From Haloplanus sp. CK5-1 (GTDB taxonomy: Archaea; Halobacteriota; Halobacteria; Halobacteriales; Haloferacaceae), in assembly GCF_037201915.1 (NCBI RefSeq), contig NZ_CP147505.1, positions 496,001 through 560,000 on the forward strand: a DNA stretch of 64,000 nucleotides, in the 5' to 3' direction. The notes under the pieces were generated by a model, which saw nothing but the letters and a program-made list of their open reading frames with translations, was not told where the DNA came from and made no database searches. Positions 34,786 through 42,800 of the stretch are shown here, piece by piece (position 1 is the stretch's first letter; each line of letters starts with the position of its first letter). The translations under genes were made by a program, and so were the position numbers.

Positions 34786-35058
34786 ATGGAGAAGGCACTC
34801 TGGTATCTGCTCGCCGGGACGCGGGGCGGGGAGAACCGCGCACGGATCATCCGCCTCCTCGACGAGCGGCCGCGCAACGCGAACCAACTCTGCGAGGCAC
34901 TCGACATCGACTACAACTCCGTGCGCCACCACCTCGACATGCTCGAAGACCACGACGTGATCGAGAGCGGCGACCAAGAGTACGGCCGGCTCTACTTCCT
35001 CACCGATCGGTTCGACCGCCACCGGGACCAGTTCGAGCGGATAACGGAGCACGTCTGA
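34786..35058 (+). CDS. winged-helix transcriptional regulator (ArsR-like)
   Basis: The 90-residue protein starts MEKALWYLLAGTRGGENRARIIRLLDERPRNANQLCEALDIDYNSVRHHLDMLEDHDVI, in which the second half is the helix-turn-helix. A GTG at 34729, overlapping the sulfite-oxidase stop as GTGA, gives a 19-residue His-rich extension (TAHHHGHG). I prefer ATG 34786 because the first helix of the fold begins there. The protein is followed directly by a small membrane protein. Confidence 0.82.
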   Translation: MEKALWYLLAGTRGGENRARIIRLLDERPRNANQLCEALDIDYNSVRHHLDMLEDHDVIESGDQEYGRLYFLTDRFDRHRDQFERITEHV

Positions 35059-35059
35059 G

Positions 35060-35356
35060 ATGAACATGACACCGCTACTCACCGTCGCGACCGTCCTGTC
35101 CGCGCTGAACATCGGCCTGCTGGCCGCCCTGCTGGTCGTGTGGGGACGAAACTACCGCCGGTTCCGGACGCCGCTTACGCTGGGGCTCGTCGCGTTCGCT
35201 CTCGTCCTCGCCGTCGAGAACGTCGTCGCTATCGGCTTCTTCCTCAGTTCGGGGATGCTGTACGCCGCCGCACCGAGTGCCCAGACGGCGGTGCTCGCGA
35301 TGCGCGCTCTCCAGTTCGTCGCGCTCGCCTTCCTGACGTACGTCACGATGCGGTAG
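35060..35356 (+). CDS. small membrane protein (3 TM)
   Basis: The 98-residue protein has three hydrophobic helices (about residues 5-28, 38-62 and 76-97) and a basic loop (RNYRRFRTP). It begins one base after the regulator stop and is almost certainly cotranscribed with it. In haloarchaea such regulator/membrane pairs are common but uncharacterised. Confidence 0.75.
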   Translation: MNMTPLLTVATVLSALNIGLLAALLVVWGRNYRRFRTPLTLGLVAFALVLAVENVVAIGFFLSSGMLYAAAPSAQTAVLAMRALQFVALAFLTYVTMR

Positions 35357-35367
35357 GCCGGACGGCG

Positions 35368-35385
35368 GAACGGCTACGGCCGTTC
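35368..35385 (+). terminator. 7-bp stem with TACG tetraloop
   Basis: GAACGGC-TACG-GCCGTTC follows the small membrane protein stop by 11 bases. UNCG-class loops are unusually stable, so it may terminate or protect the transcript. The rest of 35386-35530 shows no convincing gene. Confidence 0.4.
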
Positions 35386-35530
35386 GGACCGGAGGATCGG
35401 TACGGTCCGGGACTCGTTTCTCACGACCGAGACGCGTACGCGAACACCGCACACGCCGCGAGGGGTTTCGCGGCTCGGAAGCCGTGCGAACCGATCCGAG
35501 AGGTGGGGGGCGTCGAGAGGGTGGCTCCGG

Positions 35531-35698
35531 CTACCGCGTCGGTTCGACGGTCAGATCGCTCGCGATCCAGCCGTCGGTGTTGCCGGATTCGAGGAAAACC
35601 GTCCGGCCGGGACAGCTCTCACAGACCGACACCGTCGGCGTCTCGGGCAACGATGGCTCCCCGTCGTCGTCCGTGCGCGACTGCGTACCAGTGGGCAT
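35531..35698 (-). CDS. small CxxC protein (55 aa)
   Basis: ATG 35698 opens a 55-codon frame ending TAG. It has an acidic start (MPTGTQSRTDDDGEP), a CxxC (CESC, about residues 29-32) and the tail 'FLESGNTDGWIASDLTVEPTR'. This C-terminal pattern recurs in small haloarchaeal zinc-ribbon-like proteins (I recall DUF7331-like). An A/T tract (ATTTTA on this strand) and the palindrome at 35707-35722 lie immediately upstream, consistent with a regulated leaderless gene. Confidence 0.7.
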   Translation of the reverse strand: MPTGTQSRTDDDGEPSLPETPTVSVCESCPGRTVFLESGNTDGWIASDLTVEPTR

Positions 35699-35706
35699 TG
35701 ACAGTC

Positions 35707-35722
35707 TTTAGGGATACCTAAA
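35707..35722. promoter_or_regulatory. TTTAGG-GATA-CCTAAA operator-like palindrome
   Basis: A perfect 6-bp inverted repeat with a 4-base spacer lies 9 bases upstream of the 55-aa protein start, between it and an A/T-rich tract. The core TTAGG...CCTAA resembles DtxR/IdeR-type metalloregulator boxes, which haloarchaea possess. That regulator assignment is an inference. Confidence 0.45.
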
Positions 35723-35778
35723 ATAAAAAGGGTACGGTTCGCGGCAACCGCCCGGGGGCGTCCCCCGACGACTCACAG

Positions 35779-35786
35779 TATATATA
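35779..35786 (+). promoter_or_regulatory. TATA box
   Basis: TATATATA is centred 27 bases before ATG 35809. Confidence 0.6.
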
Positions 35787-35808
35787 CCCGGGTGTGGTTT
35801 GGCCGTGC

Positions 35809-36099
35809 ATGTACCGAGGCGTCCTCGGGTGGCTCGGCGCGTTGCTCGGCGTCGCGATCCTCGCACCCGTCTTCCTGTACCTGTTCACCGGTGCTCTGGT
35901 CGGCTTCCTCGTCGCCTGCGGTGGCCCGTCGGAGACGGCGATGGTCGTCGGATCCTCCGGCACCGAGAGCCTGGAACTCTCGTGTTCGGCCGTCCGGACG
36001 TTGGTGAAGACGGCCGTCACGGTCGGCGGCAGTGCGGCGCTGACGGTCGGTGTCGCCGTCGTCGCCGTCGCGGACATCACGCGCAGTTCCTACCGGTGA
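35809..36099 (+). CDS. small membrane protein (2 TM)
   Basis: The 96-residue protein from ATG 35809 has hydrophobic segments at about residues 5-38 and 64-90 with a polar loop containing Cys (ELSCSAVRT). The start is set by the TATA box at 35779. An ATG five codons upstream would fall before the predicted transcription start. Function unknown. Confidence 0.6.
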   Translation: MYRGVLGWLGALLGVAILAPVFLYLFTGALVGFLVACGGPSETAMVVGSSGTESLELSCSAVRTLVKTAVTVGGSAALTVGVAVVAVADITRSSYR

Positions 36100-36198
36100 G
36101 TCTCCTCCCCAACTTATTTACTGGTCGCCGGCGACGCTTGAAAACAAGCCGGCTTGGATTAATTCAAAATAAATTGATGTCCGGCCGGAGACACACAG

Positions 36199-36984
36199 AT
36201 GACACACGAGACAGTCCTGCTCGTCGGACGACGGGGCGAGAACACCGAATCGGTGTTGGAGACACACGCCGAGCGGTTGCGAACGCGTGACGTCGCCGAG
36301 GACGTGGTGGCCGCGACGTACGACCACGAACCGGTCCGGGAGCTCCGGGAGACGCTCTCCGACCTTTCGGCCGACCGCGTCTACGCCCTCCCCGCGACGC
36401 TCGCCCACAGTTACGAGACGACCGAGGACCTCCCGGCGGCGCTGTCCTACGTCCCCGGCGAGGTCAGCTACTGCGAACCCGTGGGCCGGAGCCCGGCTAT
36501 CACGGGCGTCGTCGAGGACCGAGCGACAGAACGGGTCTCCGCCGACTCGTCGTCGTCGGTCGTCTTGGTCGGGTTCGGCAATAGTTCCCAGTCCTACCAC
36601 CGGCAGGCCGCGGAGTACCACGCGACCCGTCTGCGCGAGCGGACGGGTTACGGTGAGGTGCGGAGCTGCTTTCTGCTCCAGAACCCCGCCGTCGAGTGTG
36701 CGCGCTACAACGTGACTGGAGACCGGGTCGTCGCAGTCCCGCTGTTCGTCTCGCGCAGCGACGCCACCGAGCGGGAGGTTCCCGCGAAACTCGAACTCGA
36801 CCGAGGCGGTATCGAGTACGCCGACCCCTTCGGTACCCACCCCGGCGTCACCGACGCCTTCGAGGCGGAGGTAACCCGACAGCGCGTCCTCTCGGCCGGC
36901 GGGTCGACGCCGTCGACGTTCGAGTCGACGCTCGCGTCGTCTCGGACGCCCCTCGCTACCGACGGCGAGGGACCGTCCGACTAG
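36199..36984 (+). CDS. divergent CbiX-like protein
   Basis: The 261-residue protein contains two CbiX/SirB-like halves: 'VLLVGRRGENTESVLETHAERLR' (about residues 6-28) and 'VVLVGFGNSSQSYHRQAAEYHATRLRERTGY' (about 120-150), the latter followed by 'VVAVPLFVSRSDATEREVP'. Canonical CbiX chelatases have VGHGS with a metal-binding His. Here the positions read VGRRG and VGFGN, so the catalytic His is missing from both halves. The second half otherwise matches well. It may be a cobalt carrier, a pseudo-chelatase or an enzyme with altered ligands. It lies upstream of the cobalamin cluster. Confidence 0.7.
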   Translation: MTHETVLLVGRRGENTESVLETHAERLRTRDVAEDVVAATYDHEPVRELRETLSDLSADRVYALPATLAHSYETTEDLPAALSYVPGEVSYCEPVGRSPAITGVVEDRATERVSADSSSSVVLVGFGNSSQSYHRQAAEYHATRLRERTGYGEVRSCFLLQNPAVECARYNVTGDRVVAVPLFVSRSDATEREVPAKLELDRGGIEYADPFGTHPGVTDAFEAEVTRQRVLSAGGSTPSTFESTLASSRTPLATDGEGPSD

Positions 36985-37111
36985 TCTCCTTCCGACGGGC
37001 CGGTACTCTCCTCTATGTCGACGTCGTGGGGCCTCCGGAACGTTCCCGAGTGTGTTCCTCTCCGGCACACTTACTTTACGTTCCGGCCTTTTCCTCCTCG
37101 ACCCGGTACAC

Positions 37112-38170
37112 ATGGGAGACAAAGAGACGGATTCCGGACACGATGCCAACGAAGTTCGGTATCGTCACCTCATCGAACACGTTCACGACGCAGTCGTAGA
37201 GTTCGAGTTGATACGGGGGGACCCCGTCGTCAGAGACGCCAACGACGCCTTCGTCGACATCTTCGGGTACGACGCCGCCGAACTGCAGGGGGAGTCTCTC
37301 AACGAGTGGATCGTTCCGGAGTGGCGTCGTGAGGAATCACGACGACTCGATGCACGAACGGCGTCGGGCGAGGTCAGCTACCGACAGGTGGAGCGGAAAA
37401 CCGCGGGTGGGATCCGGGAGTTTCTGTATCGGGGCATCCCCTACGAACACCACGCGGTCGGGATGGACGGCCTGGCTATTTACACCGATCTGACCGATAT
37501 TACCCGGCAGCAACGGTAGTTGCAGGTGCTGAATCGGCTGCTCCGTCACAACCTTCGGAACACCGTCAACGTGATCTCGGGGGCTACCGACCGTCTCGTC
37601 TCCGAACTCGACGACCGAACGGACGAACGACTCGAACTGGTGGCGACCGTCGAGAGCGCGATCAGGGATCTGGAGACGCTCACGCAGGACGCGAACGATA
37701 TCAACACCGTCATCAACGCGACGACTGACGATCCGTCGATCGACTGTGTGTCTCTCATCGAGGACATCGTCTCGGAGTACACCCGACAGCACCCCGAGGT
37801 GGCCCTTCGGACGACGCTGCCCGCGTCGATGACGGTGAACGCGGATGTCCGTCTCCGGTTCGCCGTCGAGAGCCTCGTCGACAACGCGATCCAGCACAAT
37901 CCGAGCGACACACCGACGGTGCGGATCCGGATCGGAACTCCGGACTCCGCCGGTTGGGTCGACATCCACGTCGACGACGACGCCCCCCGGATCCCCGAAG
38001 AGGAGCGAAACCTCGTCACCGGCGACACCGAAATCACGGCGCTACGGCACGGCAGCGGATTGGGGCTCTGGCTCGCCAAGTGGACCACGGAACTGTTCGG
38101 GGGTAAGCTGTCGTTCGACACGAGCGAATTCGGCGGAAACAGCGTCCACATCCGGATTCCACGCGCCTGA
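37112..38170 (+). pseudogene. PAS-histidine kinase split by an in-frame TAG
   Basis: Codons 1-135 (from ATG 37112) encode a PAS domain (RYRHLIEHVHDAVVEFEL, DANDAFVDIFGYDAAELQGES, DLTDITRQQR). A TAG at 37517-37519 follows. The same frame continues at once with 'LQVLNRLLRHNLRNTVNVISGATDRL' (phosphoacceptor His in the HNLRN box), an N-box (ESLVDNAIQHNP) and the ATP-lid 'GSGLGLWLAKW', to 38170. Haloarchaeal kinases read through this junction, so one base change (for example GAG to TAG) explains the break. The usual DxGxG box is DDDAPRIP here, so the ATPase domain is also degenerate. Reinitiation at TTG 37520 is possible. Confidence 0.75.
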
Positions 38171-38190
38171 GGCGGATCCGCCTACGGCCG

Positions 38191-38952
38191 TCACTCGGGC
38201 GGGCGTCCCTGCTCGCGTCGAACCGCGAGGACCGACAGATCGGAAAACGGCGTGTCCTCCGGATCGGATCCCCCCTCGTGAGTCGCCAGCTCTCCGAGCG
38301 TCGACCGAGTGGTCGCCTCGTCGTCGTGAGTCAACCGCTCCAGCACCAGCGCCGGTGTCCCCGGCGATGCCCCCGCCTCCAGCAGGTGGGAAGCCACATC
38401 CCCCGGCATCCAGTCGTAGGGTCGCGGCAGGACCAGTAGGTGCCGGTCGCCGGCGTCGGCCCGCAGGCGCGCGAGGTCCGCGTCGAGCGACCCACGCTTG
38501 TGGAGCGTGACGAACGTCGTCTCCTCCATCGGAGTGCGGGCGCGGCTCGCGGCCACCTGCAGCGAGGAGATGCCCGGAACGACCCGTACTCGCCCCTCGA
38601 CGGCCGACTCTACCTTGCCGACGAACTGGTAGCCCGAGTGGTTCGGGTCGCCCATGAGGACGGCTACCCCGGACGCCCCCGCGTCGACACGGTCGGCGAA
38701 CGCCGACAGGGTTTCGCCCTCGTCGGTGTAGCCACAGGTGAGCCAGTCGGCGCCGGTGTCGACCTCGCCCCGGACCACGTCGACGACCGTCTCGAAGCCG
38801 ACGACGACGTCGGCCTCGCGGATCGCGCGCCGTGCCCGTGGGACGAGATACTCGGGGCTCCCGGGCCCGACGCCGACCGCGTGGACCGGATCGGTGGCGT
38901 CGCCCTCCGGTTCGTTCGCGGCGACGGCCGCGGGGTCGCGGTCGCGGCTCAC
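38191..38952 (-). CDS. cbiE: cobalt-precorrin-7 C5-methyltransferase (CbiE)
   Basis: The 253-residue SAM-dependent tetrapyrrole methylase starts at GTG 38952, which overlaps the cbiC TGA as GTGA. 'VHAVGVGPGSPEYLVPRARRAI' is the N-terminal glycine-rich signature, and 'VAVLMGDPNHSGYQFVGKV' and 'VRVVPGISSLQVAASRARTPME' complete the cofactor cleft. CbiE methylates C5; its partner CbiT (C15 methylation/decarboxylation) is a separate gene at 56002. Third gene of cobN-cbiC-cbiE. Confidence 0.9.
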   Translation of the reverse strand: MSRDRDPAAVAANEPEGDATDPVHAVGVGPGSPEYLVPRARRAIREADVVVGFETVVDVVRGEVDTGADWLTCGYTDEGETLSAFADRVDAGASGVAVLMGDPNHSGYQFVGKVESAVEGRVRVVPGISSLQVAASRARTPMEETTFVTLHKRGSLDADLARLRADAGDRHLLVLPRPYDWMPGDVASHLLEAGASPGTPALVLERLTHDDEATTRSTLGELATHEGGSDPEDTPFSDLSVLAVRREQGRPPE

Positions 38953-39626
38953 AGATCGACGGCCCCGTTGCGGGCGTCGCTGGCGACGTGGACCAGTTCG
39001 TTCGTCAGGCCGGCCGCTAGTCCGCTCCCACCGCGCCGGCCCACGTTCGTCACCGCCGGGACGCCGTGGTCGGCGGCGACGGCCCGCAGGCGTTCGCGGC
39101 TCTCGGCGGCCTTGACGAAGCCGACGGGCGTGGCGACGACGACGGCCGGCCGGGTGCCCGACTCGATGCAGTCCGCGAGCGCCAGCGCTGCCGTCGGCGC
39201 GTTGCCGACCGTCGCGATTGCCCCGTCGTAGACGCCCGCACGGTCGAGTTCGAGTACCGACGCGGCGGTCCGGGTCATCCCCGTCTCCGCCGCCAGTTCG
39301 CTCCCGTTGCCGATGGCCTTCCGAACCGGGCAGTCGTGACCCCGGCCGGTGATCCCCGCCTTCACCATCGTGATGTCCGTGACGATCGGTCGCTCGTCGA
39401 GGACTGCGCGCGCGCCGGCCCGAACCGGGTGGTCGGGATCGTCGCCGGTGAACCGCATCAGGTGCTGGAACTCTGGATCGCCGGTCGCGTGGACGGACTT
39501 CTGTCGGATTCTGTCCGCGAGCGTCGCGTCGGGAACGAGTTCGCGGACACGGTCCATACTCGTCTCGGCGATCTCCATCGCGTCCGCGGTGGTGGCACCG
39601 AGATCGGCGTACTCCTCGGTCGTCAT
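38949..39626 (-). CDS. cbiC: cobalt-precorrin-8 methylmutase (CbiC)
   Basis: The 225-residue enzyme moves the C11 methyl group to C12, yielding (cobalt) hydrogenobyrinic/cobyrinic acid. The active-site His is in 'RQKSVHATGDPEFQHLMRF', and 'TDITMVKAGITGR' and 'IATVGNAPTAALALAD' and 'ATPVGFVKAAESRERL' match the family. The start ATG 39626 is preceded by GGGAGGGAG, an unusually strong Shine-Dalgarno sequence for a haloarchaeon. That ATG is also the terminus of the chain of mini-ORFs in the 65-bp repeats. Confidence 0.93.
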   Translation of the reverse strand: MTTEEYADLGATTADAMEIAETSMDRVRELVPDATLADRIRQKSVHATGDPEFQHLMRFTGDDPDHPVRAGARAVLDERPIVTDITMVKAGITGRGHDCPVRKAIGNGSELAAETGMTRTAASVLELDRAGVYDGAIATVGNAPTAALALADCIESGTRPAVVVATPVGFVKAAESRERLRAVAADHGVPAVTNVGRRGGSGLAAGLTNELVHVASDARNGAVDL

Positions 39627-39890
39627 CGCTCTCCCTCCCGATGACGACGTGTTCCGACCGACACGCAACGACCACCGACCTCAGTCGTCATCGCTCTCCC
39701 TCCCGATGACGACGTGTTCCGACCGACACGCAACGACCACCGACCTCAGTCGTCATCGCTCTCCCTCCCGATGACGACGTGTTCCGACCGACACGCAACG
39801 ACCACCGACCTCAGTCGTCATCGCTCTCCCTCCCGATGACGACGTGTTCCGACCGACACGCAACGACCACCGACCTCAGTCGTCATCGCT
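39619..39890. repeat. 65-bp tandem repeat, four copies plus a partial
   Basis: Units start at 39619, 39684, 39749 and 39814, with a 12-base partial at 39879. The copies appear identical. The array spans the cbiC start codons to the cobN stop. On the minus strand each unit carries GGGAGGGAGAGCGATGACGAC. A period of 65 (not a multiple of 3) shifts the frame by one each time. It is not a CRISPR: there are no spacers. Confidence 0.95.
39623..39886 (-). other. chain of four overlapping 22-codon mini-ORFs
   Basis: Each 65-bp unit gives an ATG frame of 22 codons (begins MTTEVGGRCV, ends REGER) whose TGA overlaps the next ATG as ATGA. The four frames are 39886-39818, 39821-39753, 39756-39688 and 39691-39623. 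The first ATG lies inside the cobN 3' end, ten bases before its stop; the last stop overlaps the cbiC ATG. All share the same Shine-Dalgarno. The chain would allow ribosomes to pass from cobN to cbiC. Translation of the peptides is inferred, not shown. Confidence 0.6.
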
Positions 39891-42800
39891 CGTCACCTCC
39901 GTCTCCGACTCCACCGCACCGCCACCCGACGCCCGCGCCTCCAGATCCCCGTCGACCCGCAGGTTCAGGTCGCGCAGGCGGTCGGCCGTCGCGTCGTCGG
40001 CGTCCCACAGGCCACGCTCTATCGCCTCCAGTAGGGTGTCCGTGATGCTCTCCAAGGCCCACGGGTTCACCTCGCGGAGCCACTCTTGGCGGTCGTCGTC
40101 GAAGGCGTACTTCTCGGCCACGTCCGTCCACAACCGGTCGCTCACGACGCCGGTCGTGGCGTCCCACCCCAGCGCCACGTCGACCGTCGTCGAGAGGTCG
40201 CCCGCGCCCTTGTAGCCGTGTTCTTCCATGCTGTCCAGCCAGTCGGGGTTGAGGACGCGGGCGCGCATCGCCTTGCGTACTTTCTCCTCGTTCGTGTAGA
40301 CGTCGACGTGGTCGGGATCCGAGGAGTCGCCGACGTAGGAGGCCGGTTCCTCGCCCCGGGCCTCGGTCACGGCGGTGATGAACCCGCCGTGGAAGGCGTA
40401 CCAGTCCGAGGAGTCGAACTCGTCCTGTTCGCCCGTGTCCTCGATTTTCACCGTCGCCTCGACGGTTCCGAGGCGGCGTTCGAAGGCGTCGTGGGCCTCC
40501 GAGACGCGCCCCCGCGAGCCGAGCGCGTAGCCGCCCCACTGGACGTACACGTCCGCGAGGTCCGAGCGGTCGTCCCACTCGCCCTCGTCGACGGCCTTGT
40601 TCGTCCCCGCGCCGTAGCCGCCGGGTCGGGTGGTGAACACGCGATGGGTCGCGGCCGTCTCGGCGTCGTCGGGATCCATCCCCTCAGCGATCAGCTCCTC
40701 GCTCTCCTCCTCGACGTGCTTCTTGACGTAGTTGCGGTCGTGGGGTTCGTCCAGTGCGACCACCGCGTCGACGGCGTCGTGGATCACGCTCGCGGCCTGC
40801 GGGAAGGCGTCGCGGAACAGCCCGGAGACCCGCGTCGTCACGTCGATCCGCGGGCGGCCCAGTTCGTCGAGCGGAGTCGGAGTCACGTCGTCGATCCGGC
40901 CGGCGTCGGTCCACTCGGGTTCGACGCCCATCAGCGCGAGCACCTGCGCGACCGTCTCGCCGCGGGTGCGGACGGTGGGGGTCCCCCACGCGACGACGCC
41001 GATCTCCTCGGGGTACTCGCCCTCCGCCGAGCGGTGTCGCTCCGCCACTCCGTCGGCCACCTCGCGGCCGACCCGCCACGCGCTCTTGGCCGGCACCTTG
41101 CGGGGGTCGAGCGTGTAGAAGTTCCGCCCCGTCGGGAGCAGGTCGACGCCGCCACGGGTTGGCGCGCCGCTCCCGCCGGGCGGGACGTACTCGCCCGCCA
41201 GTGCGTCGGCGGTGCGGGGGATCTCCTCGCTCGCGCCGGCGACGCGGGGCACGGCCTCCGCACAGACGTACGCGAGCGCCTCGCGGAGGTCGTCGTGTTC
41301 GCCCGCCCGCGCCCGCGAGTCGCCGAGGGGGTCGATGTCGACGACCAGCAGGTTCATGTTCACCTCGTCGTCGGGGCCGGCCTCGCGCTCCGACTCGGGC
41401 ACGTCGAAGTCGTGGGCGGCGAGCGTCGAGACGAGGTCGCGGCTCGTCTCGTACACCTCGTCGGCCGCCTGCGCGTAGGTCATCCCCAGCGACTCGTCGT
41501 AGGTGCCGGGTTCTTCGAGCATGCGCTCGTAGTCGACGCCGAGGACGCCCGCGACGCTCTCGCGGAGGCTGGGTGCGCCCGGATTCTCGAGGCGAGTGAG
41601 CGCGACCAGATACTCGACCAACCGATCGTCGACGGGCGGTTCGCCCATCGTGTGCAGCCCCATCCGGATCTGGGTGGTCTTCACGTCGGTCAGGTACTCG
41701 TGGATCCGCTCGACGAGTTCGTCGATGGGGAGGGAGTCGCCTTCGACCGCGCCGTCTGCGAGCGTCGACCCCGCCGCGTCGGGGCCGCGCACGTCGGCCT
41801 TCTCGACGGTGCCCTCGATTCCGAGTTCCAGCGCGAGGTCGAGGTCGGCGACCGTCTCGCGGATCTCGCGTTCGAGCGCCGCGCCGTCGTCGGTTCTCGC
41901 GTCTGCCATCCCCGCCTCACGGTAGCGGTCCGCTAACTCTTCGAGTTCGGCGAGGCCGTCGTACGTCCCCGCGTTCGACATGACGGGCGTGAGGTGGTCG
42001 ACGATTGCGGCGTAGGCGCGGCGCTTGGCCTGCGTCCCCTCGCCGGGGTTGTTGACGATGTAGGGGTAGACGTTCGGCAGGTCGTCGATCAGGCCGTCGG
42101 GTGCGCTCGTGCCGTCGAGACCCACGGTCTTGCCGGGGAGCCACTCCAGCGAGCCGTGGGTGCCGAGGTGAACGACGGCGTCGGCGTCGTACGCGTTCCG
42201 GAGCCACGCGTAGAAGGCAACGTAGTCGTGTGGTGGCTGGAGGTCGGAGTCGTGGTACACCTTCGAGGGGTCCATCCCGAACCCGCGGGGGGGCTGGACG
42301 GTGACGAGGACGTTCCCGAACTCGACGCCGGGGATGGCGAAGGGTCGATCGGGTGGATCGCCCCACTCCCCGATCACGTTCTCGCGGAAGCGGTCGTCCA
42401 CGTCGCCGAACCAGTCGCAGTAGCGGTTCGGTGAGACGGTGTCGACGCTCAGTTCCCGGACGTCCTCGGGGGCGACCCAGCGGTCGTCGAGGGTGAGTTG
42501 GGCGGTCAGGCGGTCGATGAGCGTCGCGCCGTCGTCGGGCGCCCCGGTTCCGAGGTCGTAGCCCCGGTCGTCGAGTTCCTCGAGCAGGTTGATCGTGCTC
42601 TCGGGGGTGTCGAGGCCGAAGGCGGTGCCGATGCCGTCGTCGCTCGGCGGGTAGTTGTGGAGGACGACCGCGATCCGTTTCTCCTCGTTGGGGGTGTGAC
42701 GCAGGCGCGCCCAGTTGACTGCCAGGCGAGCGACGTGGTCGATCCGGTCCTCGATGGGGAAATGCTGTTTGGGGGAGGTGCCGATGCCCGCCTCGTCCTC

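Noticed and set aside
37517-37519. TAG as pyrrolysine or other recoding
   Set aside because: Haloarchaea are not known to use pyrrolysine, and no PylS/tRNA-Pyl or stem-loop is seen; a nonsense mutation is simpler.
39619-39890. Tandem repeats as a CRISPR array
   Set aside because: The copies are directly adjacent with no spacers, and overlap the coding ends of cobN and cbiC.
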